DNA from: Phycisphaerales bacterium UBA1910
Lineage (GTDB): Bacteria > Planctomycetota > Phycisphaerae > Phycisphaerales > UBA1924
Length of the DNA: 22,899 nt
NCBI GenBank assembly: GCA_002337545.1
Contig: DDGE01000002.1
Location: 1-22,899 of the forward strand
Reading direction: 5' to 3'
The notes beneath the pieces were generated by a model. That model had not been told where the DNA came from and ran no database searches. It worked only from the letters and a program-made list of their open reading frames with translations. A program made the translations under genes and the position numbers. Shown piece by piece: positions 15,831 through 22,899 of the stretch (positions are counted from its first letter, which is position 1; each line of letters starts with the position of its first letter).

Positions 15831-17417
15831 ATGCGATATCCCTTGCGAATCTCGATCGTCATGCTTGCTTTGTTCATGTGCTCGCCGCTCGCATCGGGTG
15901 GCGAGCTTCGCGCGCGGACGGCGCCGACGGCGGATGTCGTTGAGTCTGTCTGGGTCTCGTTCCGGGCTAAGTTTCCTGTCCCGAGCGAAGACGGGTACTC
16001 CGGAGACAACAAGGGGCTCGGGCTGGTCCTGATCGACCCGGATTCGGGGTCGCTCAGTGAGGAGTTCGTCTGGGATGAGCCAAACACGGGCCATTCGATC
16101 GCGGTCGCGCTGGATGTGCACAATCAGATCCCGGATAAGTCTGAAGACGAAAACGGACGCGTGATGGGGTGGTTTGATGCGGATGGGAACTGGTACGAGC
16201 GTCCGCAGCGCGAAGTATCAGTCCATGCGAACGGTCGCGAGCAAGTCAATGTACGCTCCGAGTACGAGTTCCGAAATGGCGAGTGGGTCGATGTCGATGC
16301 CCATGTGCGGTATGTGCTCGGCGGGGCCCGGGTCGTGGTCATGCTAGATGGGCACACGATCATCGATCAACATCTGTGGGACCTGCGCCCGATGCGACTG
16401 CATGCGATGGTGGGGGTGGAAGGTGATGACATCGAAGTTGCGGATCTCGCGATTACCCGGGTTGCGTTGCTCGACGATCCAATGCCCGAGCCGGTACGGT
16501 TGACCGCGTTCGATGCCCAGTTGCTGCAGAACGCGGCGACACTCCGCAACGAGGTCGATTTTTCCTCGATTCCGGATTCTGTCGGGCGCGTCATCGCGAC
16601 CCTGACTCTGGGCGAGCCCGAGATGGGGTACGACCACTGGGACAAGAAGGGCACCGTCGCGATCCGTGTCCCCACTGGTGAAATGGATGATGAGGGGGGC
16701 GAGGTCACGGAACGCTTTGAGTTATTCCGGTTCATCACGCCCTACCGGCGAGGATGGACCTGGCACATGGATGTCACGGATCTGCTGCCTTTGTTCAAAG
16801 ACTCGCGCCAGCTGGAAACCCATATCGGGACCTACATGAAGGGGTGGCTCGTGACCTTCCATCTCGATTTCTATGAGGGCACGCCTGAGCGTGAACCCAT
16901 GGCCGTGATGAACCTCTGGAACGGGGACGCGGAGATCGGGAACCCTGAGAAACCAGTGTCCGACTTCTACAAGACGCGTGAGATCGGCATTCCCGAAGGT
17001 GCATCGAGTGCACGGGTACGCACAACCGTGACGGGGCACGGGATGCTCCCGAACTCCAACAACGCCGGCGAGTTCATGCCGATCTGGCGCACACTCACGA
17101 TTTCATCCGCGAACAGCGGCGGCGGCGGCGATGTCCTCGAGGGCGATTACATCTCGATGTCCGAGCGGAACCACCTTTGGAAGACGGATTGCTATCTCAA
17201 CCCGTGCCGACCACAGGGCGGGACCTGGAAGTTCGATCGTTCGGGTTGGGCCCCGGGCGATAGAGTTGAGCCGTGGATCGTGGATGTGCAATCGGAGTTC
17301 GTGATGGGGGATATGCTGCGGATTGAGTACGAGCTTGACCCGTACATCAACGAAGGGCGTGGGGAGACCTGGGCTCCGCATCACTGGACCGACGCGGTGG
17401 TCGTGTTCTACAAATAA
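15831..17417 (+). CDS. Secreted PNGase F-like protein
   Basis: A 528-residue exported protein (signal peptide about 1-23). Residues about 40-215 look like a beta-sandwich, possibly lectin-like. Residues about 245-528 match the two-domain PNGase F fold, compared from memory: YDHWDKKGTVAI with DEWDRYANVYV, FRFITPY-x-x-G plus MDVTDLLPLF with RFITPYWVG plus IDVTDFKSLL, VRTTVTGHG with LRTTISGWG, and GTWKFDRSGWAPG with GNWAPDRAGWCPG. The key aspartate (D60 of PNGase F) is D271 here, and E206 may correspond to E414 in NAGEF. The position of E118 appears to be G333. It may remove N-linked glycans from glycoproteins, or the fold may serve another role. The ATG at 15831 fits the signal peptide; the ribosome site is weak. 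rlmE starts 14 bases downstream. Confidence 0.78.
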   Translation: MRYPLRISIVMLALFMCSPLASGGELRARTAPTADVVESVWVSFRAKFPVPSEDGYSGDNKGLGLVLIDPDSGSLSEEFVWDEPNTGHSIAVALDVHNQIPDKSEDENGRVMGWFDADGNWYERPQREVSVHANGREQVNVRSEYEFRNGEWVDVDAHVRYVLGGARVVVMLDGHTIIDQHLWDLRPMRLHAMVGVEGDDIEVADLAITRVALLDDPMPEPVRLTAFDAQLLQNAATLRNEVDFSSIPDSVGRVIATLTLGEPEMGYDHWDKKGTVAIRVPTGEMDDEGGEVTERFELFRFITPYRRGWTWHMDVTDLLPLFKDSRQLETHIGTYMKGWLVTFHLDFYEGTPEREPMAVMNLWNGDAEIGNPEKPVSDFYKTREIGIPEGASSARVRTTVTGHGMLPNSNNAGEFMPIWRTLTISSANSGGGGDVLEGDYISMSERNHLWKTDCYLNPCRPQGGTWKFDRSGWAPGDRVEPWIVDVQSEFVMGDMLRIEYELDPYINEGRGETWAPHHWTDAVVVFYK

Positions 17418-17431
17418 CAGACGAGGACGCG

Positions 17432-18091
17432 ATGGCGCAGAAACGCAAACTACAGGACAAGTACTTCAGGATGGCGAAACGCGAGGGCTATCTCGCGCGA
17501 TCGGCGTACAAACTCTTGGAGATCAACAAGCGGCGGAAGCTCATCCGCAAGGGTGATCGCGTGCTCGATCTGGGGTGTGCGCCCGGTTCGTGGATGCAGG
17601 TCGCAGAGAAGATCATCGGCGAGGAGGGCACGCTGGTCGGGATTGACCTCAAGCCGGTTTCTGGCGACTTTGGGCCCAATGCACGCACGATCGTGGGAGA
17701 CTTCACCAAGACGACCGCCGCGGAGTTGCTCGGTGGTGAAGAAGTGCTATTCGATGTCGTGATCTCGGACATGGCGCCGTCAACGACAGGGCACGGGGAC
17801 CATTTTTTCTCCGAGCGGTTGTGTCAGGAAATTATCGATGCGCTTCCCGATCTGCTCAAGCCCCGGGGTACCTGCACGATGAAGGTGCTCGAGGGTGAGA
17901 CCTTCCCGGATCTGATGCGTCGGATGAAGCATGTGTTCCGCGTCGCGGGTGCGATCAAGCCCGACGCGTGCCGGGATGTGTCGCGTGAGACATATGTCTA
18001 CGGCATTGGGTTCCGGCCCGGTCGTGTGCGTGTGAAGGGTGACGAAGACGCTGGGGCGTTGCCCGAGCCCGCGCCGGGGTGGGACGATTGA
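17432..18091 (+). CDS. rlmE: 23S rRNA (uridine-2'-O)-methyltransferase
   Basis: A 219-residue SAM-dependent methyltransferase of the RlmE/FtsJ family, which methylates the 2'-hydroxyl of U2552 in the A-loop of 23S rRNA during late 50S assembly. The SAM motif VLDLGCAPGSW (44-54) and the catalytic K-D-K-E set are complete: K27 in SAYKL, D113 in SDMAPS, K151 in MKVLEG and E186 in SRETYVYG. Its length matches the family. The C-terminal 20 residues are an acidic, proline-rich tail. GAGGA lies about 7 bases before the ATG. Its TGA stop overlaps the TTG start of the next gene (TTGA), so translation of the VWA protein is probably coupled to it. Confidence 0.94.
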   Translation: MAQKRKLQDKYFRMAKREGYLARSAYKLLEINKRRKLIRKGDRVLDLGCAPGSWMQVAEKIIGEEGTLVGIDLKPVSGDFGPNARTIVGDFTKTTAAELLGGEEVLFDVVISDMAPSTTGHGDHFFSERLCQEIIDALPDLLKPRGTCTMKVLEGETFPDLMRRMKHVFRVAGAIKPDACRDVSRETYVYGIGFRPGRVRVKGDEDAGALPEPAPGWDD

Positions 18092-19914
18092 CTTTTCTTG
18101 CGCCTATCGCGGGCCTGATCGCTGGCGCGATCGGCGCGGGGTTGGTGCTCGTGATGTACATGCTGCGTCTTCGCAGACGCCCGGTGCTCGTATCCAGCAT
18201 CTTGCTCTGGAAACGCGCGGTCAAGGACCTTGAGGGCAACATCCCGTGGCAACGGTTATCACCGACCGCCCTGTTTTTTCTGCATCTTCTCATTGTCGCG
18301 CTGCTTGCGCTCGCGCTGGCGCGTCCGGTGATGGATACGAGCCTTGCGGACGGGCAGAGGGTCGCGATTGTCATCGATTCGAGCGCATCCATGAACGCGT
18401 CGGTCGGCGAGAAATCCTTGATCGATATTGCCAAAGAGAACGCGCGCGATCGGGTGCGGGCGCTGTTCGATTCTGGGCGATCACCCCGCGTGACGGTTAT
18501 CGATGCGGGGCTTGAACCGAGAGTTGTGATACGCGATTCAGCAGAGCGTGGGCGGCTGCTCGCTTCGATCGATTCCATCAACGCAACGGATCAGCCCGGG
18601 GATGTATCCGTTGCGATCGAACTCATCGAGCGATTGGATGGCCGTGTGGACGAGGAATCGGAGCGTGTGGACACGCTCGTGTGGGTTTTTTCTGACGGTG
18701 GTGGGTTCTCGTCGGATTCGTTCCCGCTCTCCGGAGCGTCGGGGCTGCTCGTGCCGAGTGTTCCCGAGGGTGCGGCTCTCCGGAACCTCGGGATTGTCGC
18801 GCTGAGCGCACAACGGGATCGGGTCGATACGGAACTCTGTCGTGTTTTCGTGCGGTTGATACGCAGCGCAACGGGACCGAGCGCCGGTGTCGTGCGGGTG
18901 TTCGAGGGCGAGGATGTGATCGACTCCGCGCCCGTTTCTTTCGAAGATGACCAGGCCACCGCGACACACAGCTTTGAGATCCGGCTCATGAGATCGTCGC
19001 TGCTGCGGGTAGAGATCGTTGGCGACGATGCGTTTGCGATAGACAATCGAGCGTGGGTGTCCGTTCCGGGCCCGGACCCGGTCCGCGTGACGATCGTTGC
19101 ACCCGAAGGGCGAGTCGATCCGTTGTTGCTCGATAGCATCGAGGTGGTCGCTCGTACTCCAGCGATGGTTGTGTCGCCGGGAGATCCGATGGGGAGCCCG
19201 AACCTGATTGTCTTCGATCGTGTGGATGTGGAGATGCTGCCCGGGGTGCCGAGTGTTGGCTTTGGGTCCGTGATCGCGCCATATGCATCACGAATGGCTC
19301 CACCGACCAGTGCGCGGCGGATGCTGAGTTGGGATCGAAACGACCCGACGCTGCGTGATGCGGGGATCGGCGGGATGGCCTTTGTACGCTCTATCAGATT
19401 CGACGAGGCCATATCAGGCTTGAGGGTGCTTGCACGCGATCAGGACGGCGCTGCGATCGCTGAGATCGCGGATCGGGGGAATCGGCACCTGCGGGCGGCG
19501 TTCGCGCTGCACGACTCGGATTGGAGCGTGCAGGTGGGGTTCACTATTTTTATGGCCCAGGTCTTCGAGTCCCTTCTCCCTGGCGCGGGCGGGCAGGGGG
19601 AGGTGTTCCGCACGAACGAGCTCATCGTGTACCGGGACGATGATGGAATCGAGCGCGTCGTCGGACCGATCGGATCGATCGGTGAAACGACGGTCCCCGA
19701 CGGGCGAGTGGTTGGTGTGTCGCTGCTCAGCGATGACGAGTCCGCACTCCAAACCCGTTCGACCGTGACGATCGGGAATGCGAGAGAGAGCATGGGCAAC
19801 GCGACACTCGGGCGTGTTCGGGTCGATCTTTGGCGATGGTTCGTGCTTGGTGCGATCGTGCTGTTGCTGATCGAGTGGGTGCTCTATCTCCGCAAGGTCC
19901 GGGTCTCGATCTAA
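18088..19914 (+). CDS. BatA-like membrane protein with VWA domain
   Basis: A 608-residue inner-membrane protein. Its N-terminus carries the BatA/aerotolerance domain: MTFLAPIAGL, then a span (10-28), the RLRRRPVLVSS stretch, and a second span (60-79) ending LALARP. A von Willebrand A domain follows, with the metal site DSSAS (D97, S99, S101). The central part is a large, presumably exported region, and a final span near 580-602 precedes a short basic tail. Such proteins are typical partners of MoxR ATPases and DUF58 proteins; the purpose of the complex is not settled. TTG at 18088 is chosen because the protein then begins exactly as BatA proteins do and overlaps the rlmE stop by four bases. 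GTG at 18079 is an alternative, three codons longer. Confidence 0.86.
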   Translation: MTFLAPIAGLIAGAIGAGLVLVMYMLRLRRRPVLVSSILLWKRAVKDLEGNIPWQRLSPTALFFLHLLIVALLALALARPVMDTSLADGQRVAIVIDSSASMNASVGEKSLIDIAKENARDRVRALFDSGRSPRVTVIDAGLEPRVVIRDSAERGRLLASIDSINATDQPGDVSVAIELIERLDGRVDEESERVDTLVWVFSDGGGFSSDSFPLSGASGLLVPSVPEGAALRNLGIVALSAQRDRVDTELCRVFVRLIRSATGPSAGVVRVFEGEDVIDSAPVSFEDDQATATHSFEIRLMRSSLLRVEIVGDDAFAIDNRAWVSVPGPDPVRVTIVAPEGRVDPLLLDSIEVVARTPAMVVSPGDPMGSPNLIVFDRVDVEMLPGVPSVGFGSVIAPYASRMAPPTSARRMLSWDRNDPTLRDAGIGGMAFVRSIRFDEAISGLRVLARDQDGAAIAEIADRGNRHLRAAFALHDSDWSVQVGFTIFMAQVFESLLPGAGGQGEVFRTNELIVYRDDDGIERVVGPIGSIGETTVPDGRVVGVSLLSDDESALQTRSTVTIGNARESMGNATLGRVRVDLWRWFVLGAIVLLLIEWVLYLRKVRVSI

Positions 19915-21722
19915 GGCACGCGTAGATCGTCAAAGCGATCCGGGGTGATGATCAGCCGGCCGGGCTCGCGTTGTCCCGGGATCATGCGACGCGGCCAGGC
20001 GCTGTGCACGCCGTCGGCGTCCGTGCGTTCGATCCCCAGCATGAGCTGGCCGTCCTGATCAAAGACGATGTCTGGCAGATCGATCTGCGCGACCCAGCGG
20101 TTGTCAAGAAGCCGGGTGTCGACGGCGGGTTGTGGAACAAGCATGGTTGAGTTGTGTGCGATCGTCTCAACAAGCGCGTCCGGGGTGATCCGCCACGCGG
20201 CGGTGGGGTATTCACGCGGCCCGATCCATATGGTCAGGGCATCGGATCCCGCACCGGGGTTCGGTGCTGCACATTCGATAAAGAGACGCCAGCCCGATCT
20301 GGGGTTCTTCCTGCTGGGTGGTGCCGCGCGCCAGAGGATCCCATTGGTCACACGGGTGGGTGGGATCGACGCGTGCTCACGGGGACGGTTGTTGAGCAGC
20401 GATGTCATTGTCCAGTCCGCGAGCAGGGGGCCGATACGAACAAAGGGCGCGCCCGCTGGCACTCGCGAGGCGATCAGGTCATGCGATTGGGTCCAGCGTG
20501 CCAATCGCAGATCGATGCGTGTCGTAGAGATCTGCGGGTTGAGTGCTGAGACATCCGAGGGGGTGATGGGGATCTGAAGCAGTTGCTGGGTATCAGGGGG
20601 AATGGTTTCAAGGATTGGTGATTCAAGGCGTGCGTCGATGCGGAGGAGCGAGTTGCCCGGTTCGCTCGGCAGTGAGATGACGCCGAGGGTTGGGAGGAAC
20701 CGATCGGTCCCCGCTTCAAGGGTCCCCTGATCGTCGATGACCCATGCCACAGCACGGGGTTGGGTCTCAAGCCATGCCTTGGCGCGAAGAACCCGCGTGT
20801 CGTCATCGACATACGGCGAAAGCAGGTCGTGGGCGAGACGGGACAGGTCCGAGTTGTCCGCGTTCCAGAGTGGCAGGATGCGATCGCCGAATCGGGCCGT
20901 GCGGATCAGCGCGAGCTTCACCCGCTTGGCGGTGTCCGGGTCGATGAGCCAGATGCGTCCGAGGATGATCTGCCAGCGGGCTTCCTGCTGCCGGGCAATC
21001 GCGCTGAGCAGATCGTTGCCGGGCGATTGGGTGGCCAACTCCAACTCGATCGAACTGGTGATGCTGTTGGATTGCCCATGCGTCTCTCGAGCGCGGGTGC
21101 GGTTCGGATCAAGCCCGTCCGTCAGGAGACGGGCCCGCCAGTTCTGGAAAGGGTCGCGTCGATACTGCTCCACAGTGCTGATCACGCTCGGATCGTTGAG
21201 GGCGATTTCGGAGAGGTGCATCGACCAGAACTGGGTGAAGTCGCGGGTGTGCTCGACCGTATCCGCCTCGAGCAGGGCTCGTTCCGGATCGGGCAACCAG
21301 TTCAGCTCATACCGTGTCTTTCCGAACCAGAGGCCCTGCCCCACGGCATCGATCGGGAGGGGGACGCGGATAAACCACGACCCGGTCGGACGCTGGGCTT
21401 TGGGGGTGGATCTGATTTCTTCGTACGGCGAGGCTTCCCATCGACCGACGGCACGCGTCCAGGTTGGCAGCGACTGGTACGGCGTGAGCCCTACCCAGAA
21501 CGGTTCGCAGTTGAATGTGCGCCCGTCATCAATGCGGGTTGTGACTCCCCGGCGGAGATCGCGCTCGTCCTCGACATTGATCGAGACAACGAGCGGGTAC
21601 GACACGATCGCGTCGAGGCGTTCGGAGAGGGGTTTGATGGATTGGGCACGCGCGAACCCCGAAAACAGGGCGATCAGGGCGAGAATCCAAGTGCAGATGC
21701 GTGGGTGTTGGGGGGCGATCAT
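19911..21722 (-). CDS. Secreted protein of unknown function
   Basis: A 603-residue protein beginning MIAPQHPRICTWILALIALF, a clear signal peptide probably cut after ARA near residue 26. I do not recognise a family. The middle (about 120-330) is helical and rich in charged residues. The last third is beta-rich, and its final 70 residues (for example IDLPDIVFDQDGQLMLGIER) resemble a carbohydrate-binding beta-sandwich of the CBM9-like kind found at the end of other secreted planctomycete proteins, but this is only a resemblance. The ATG at 21722 is chosen because the frame upstream is antisense of the glycine-zipper gene. Its TAG stop (19913-19911) shares two bases with the TAA of the convergent BatA-like gene. 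Confidence 0.78.
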   Translation of the reverse strand: MIAPQHPRICTWILALIALFSGFARAQSIKPLSERLDAIVSYPLVVSINVEDERDLRRGVTTRIDDGRTFNCEPFWVGLTPYQSLPTWTRAVGRWEASPYEEIRSTPKAQRPTGSWFIRVPLPIDAVGQGLWFGKTRYELNWLPDPERALLEADTVEHTRDFTQFWSMHLSEIALNDPSVISTVEQYRRDPFQNWRARLLTDGLDPNRTRARETHGQSNSITSSIELELATQSPGNDLLSAIARQQEARWQIILGRIWLIDPDTAKRVKLALIRTARFGDRILPLWNADNSDLSRLAHDLLSPYVDDDTRVLRAKAWLETQPRAVAWVIDDQGTLEAGTDRFLPTLGVISLPSEPGNSLLRIDARLESPILETIPPDTQQLLQIPITPSDVSALNPQISTTRIDLRLARWTQSHDLIASRVPAGAPFVRIGPLLADWTMTSLLNNRPREHASIPPTRVTNGILWRAAPPSRKNPRSGWRLFIECAAPNPGAGSDALTIWIGPREYPTAAWRITPDALVETIAHNSTMLVPQPAVDTRLLDNRWVAQIDLPDIVFDQDGQLMLGIERTDADGVHSAWPRRMIPGQREPGRLIITPDRFDDLRVP

Positions 21723-21757
21723 GGAAATATCGAGCCGAATCGAGGGTTTGATGTCAG

Positions 21758-21844
21758 AGATACGCACACTTTGCGGTATGGATGGTAGCGGATGACAGAT
21801 GCCTGTGAAATTGCGCGATCCGGAAGCCCAATCAATGCGTATCT
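21758..21844. repeat. 9-bp inverted repeat in divergent promoter region
   Basis: AGATACGCA at 21758-21766 reappears as its reverse complement TGCGTATCT at 21836-21844, with 69 bases between. Both lie in the 142-base gap between the divergent unknown secreted protein and the glycine-zipper lipoprotein, the second copy just ahead of the AAGGAGA ribosome site. Paired operator half-sites are one reading. A chance match of this length is possible, and no clear -35/-10 boxes can be named. Confidence 0.3.
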
Positions 21845-21864
21845 GTAAGTAAGGAGATACCAAC

Positions 21865-22227
21865 ATGAAGTCCATGAGAACATCCAAAGCCACGACGCTG
21901 CTCGTTTTGAGCGGTCTGACCCTCGGAACATTGGGTATGAGCGGATGCAACAACGCGGGCGAGGGGCTTTTCACCGGTGCCGCACTCGGCGCGGTGACAG
22001 GGCTGATTGTTGGGTCCACGACGGGCAACGCGGGCGAGGGCGCGGCGATCGGTGCGGCTATCGGCGGTGCTGGTGGTGCGATCATCGGCGATCAGAACGA
22101 GCGAAACCGCGAGAACGCATACATCCGATCTCGGAGCACCCACACCCACTCGCACGGTCATGTCCGCTACGAGCACGGGTATCGGGCACCAAGGCATTAC
22201 CACTACGACGAGTGGTGGTGCGACTGA
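21865..22227 (+). CDS. Glycine-zipper lipoprotein with histidine-rich tail
   Basis: A 120-residue small lipoprotein. The signal sequence ends in lipobox MSGC, making C28 the lipidated residue. Residues 33-77 are a glycine zipper with repeated G-x-x-x-G spacing (GAALGAVTGLIVG, then GAAIGAAIGGAGGAIIG), which forms tightly packed paired helices in a membrane, as in SlyB/OmpA-like and Rick-type proteins. The last 40 residues hold seven histidines (for example THTHSHGH) plus tyrosine and end in DEWWCD, a possible metal-binding tail. An AAGGAGA site at 21851-21857 lies 7 bases before the ATG. It is divergent from the preceding secreted protein and upstream of lepA. An envelope-stress or membrane-integrity role is a family-level guess. 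Confidence 0.85.
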   Translation: MKSMRTSKATTLLVLSGLTLGTLGMSGCNNAGEGLFTGAALGAVTGLIVGSTTGNAGEGAAIGAAIGGAGGAIIGDQNERNRENAYIRSRSTHTHSHGHVRYEHGYRAPRHYHYDEWWCD

Positions 22228-22297
22228 TTCCGTCGGTTTATCGCGGTTTGTCCGCATATGATGCACGGTTGCTTACCAGGTAAAGGGTTCTCCATCC

Positions 22298-22899
22298 GTG
22301 CATATCCGAAACTTCTCCATCATCGCGCATATCGATCACGGCAAGTCCACGCTCGCGGACCGGCTTTTACAAGCCACCAACGCGGTGTCGGATCGTGAAG
22401 CCAAAGCCCAGCAGCTCGACTCCATGGATCTGGAACGCGAGCGGGGGATCACGATCAAGGCGTCCGCTGTGACGGTCATGCACGAGCACAACGGCGAGCA
22501 GTACATGCTCAACTTCATCGATACCCCGGGTCATGTGGACTTCGGGTACGAGGTTTCTCGCGCACTCAAGGCGTGTGAAGGGGCTTTGTTGATCGTGGAC
22601 GCGTCGCAGGGGGTCGAGGCCCAAACGGTGGTCAACACCTACCTGGCGGTCGAGCAGGATCTTGAGATCGTCCCAGTCCTCAACAAGATTGATCTGCCCG
22701 GTGCTCGCCCAGACGAGATCGCGGACGAGGTGGAGCAGGTCCTCGGGATCGACGCGATGGATTGTCTCCCTGTCAGCGCGAAAACGGGCGAAGGAATCCC
22801 CGAGTTGCTGTCGGCGATCTGTGATCGGTTCCCCGAGCCCCGCGAGCCCGTGATGAAACAGACACGGGCGCTGATCTTTGACGCGGTCTACGACGATTA
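22298..22899 (+). CDS. lepA: Elongation factor 4 (LepA), 5' part
   Basis: The first 200 codons of a translational GTPase, cut by the window end. The protein starts [18 protein letters not shown], with the P-loop AHIDHGKST at 10-18. It continues with [14 protein letters not shown] (switch I), DTPGHVDF (G3), NKIDLPGA (G4) and SAKTGEGI (G5). The [15 protein letters not shown] and [15 protein letters not shown] wording is that of LepA/EF4, not TypA or EF-G. LepA binds ribosomes and is linked to back-translocation or 30S maturation. The start is GTG at 22298, with AAAGGG at 22282-22287. The 70-base gap after the lipoprotein gene shows no convincing terminator. Confidence 0.95.
   Translation, partial: MHIRNFSIIAHIDHGKSTLADRLLQATNAVSDREAKAQQLDSMDLERERGITIKASAVTVMHEHNGEQYMLNFIDTPGHVDFGYEVSRALKACEGALLIVDASQGVEAQTVVNTYLAVEQDLEIVPVLNKIDLPGARPDEIADEVEQVLGIDAMDCLPVSAKTGEGIPELLSAICDRFPEPREPVMKQTRALIFDAVYDD

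Noticed and set aside
20737..21795. Long plus-strand open frames opposite the 603-residue secreted protein
   Set aside because: They lack a signal, motif or plausible start, and the minus strand has a clear signal peptide and a stop placed neatly against the next gene.
21723..22085. N-terminal extension of the 603-residue secreted protein
   Set aside because: It is antisense to the glycine-zipper lipoprotein and its proline/alanine repeats mirror that gene's glycine/alanine codons. The signal peptide starts at 21722.

Overview
The window looks like a chromosomal segment of a planctomycete, most plausibly class Phycisphaerae. This is inferred from gene content, not from a database match: a MoxR ATPase and a BatA-like von Willebrand protein, a GH3-family adenylating enzyme, a LolCDE-type lipoprotein transporter, several large secreted proteins with no recognisable family, a GC-rich composition, mixed ATG/GTG/TTG start codons and uneven Shine-Dalgarno strength. 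It holds 21 protein genes (the last cut by the window edge), one tRNA gene and one strong intrinsic terminator. I see no insertion sequence, phage gene, CRISPR array or rRNA. The longest stretch without a gene is under 300 bases.

Left block (1-10129, all + strand). A possible terminator of an upstream gene precedes a zinc aminopeptidase-like M1 lipoprotein, then a single LolC/E-type permease and its LolD ATPase. A hairpin follows, then an alpha/beta hydrolase 12 bases ahead of a GH3-type acyl-adenylating enzyme. A DinB-fold protein and a TANGO2/NRDE-like protein form a tight pair, followed 7 bases later by nuoH, the membrane subunit of respiratory complex I, here with no other nuo gene beside it.

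Central block (10154-15282). A minus-strand secreted protein carries two copies of an unrecognised module. A plus-strand tRNA-Cys(GCA) follows, with an unusually long, class II-like variable region and its own terminator, then a MoxR AAA ATPase. Converging on MoxR is a compact minus-strand operon of four genes: a Dpm1-like polyprenyl-phosphate glycosyltransferase, a small membrane protein with the lipid-A-disaccharide-synthase N-terminal domain (LAB_N), and two proteins I cannot assign. The last of these probably starts at CTG.

Right block (15391-22899). An Isc-type [2Fe-2S] ferredoxin is followed by a secreted protein whose C-terminal half matches PNGase F (peptide-N-glycosidase), then rlmE (23S rRNA methyltransferase), then a BatA-like VWA membrane protein that overlaps rlmE. 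A convergent secreted protein of unknown function shares stop-codon bases with the VWA gene. Beyond it lie a glycine-zipper lipoprotein with a histidine-rich tail and the 5' part of lepA.

The general theme is cell-envelope biology (lipoprotein sorting, envelope glycosylation, secreted hydrolases) mixed with housekeeping genes. I do not see one large new multi-gene system. The observations most worth checking are the class II-like tRNA-Cys, the PNGase F-like enzyme and the envelope operon with two unassigned partners.
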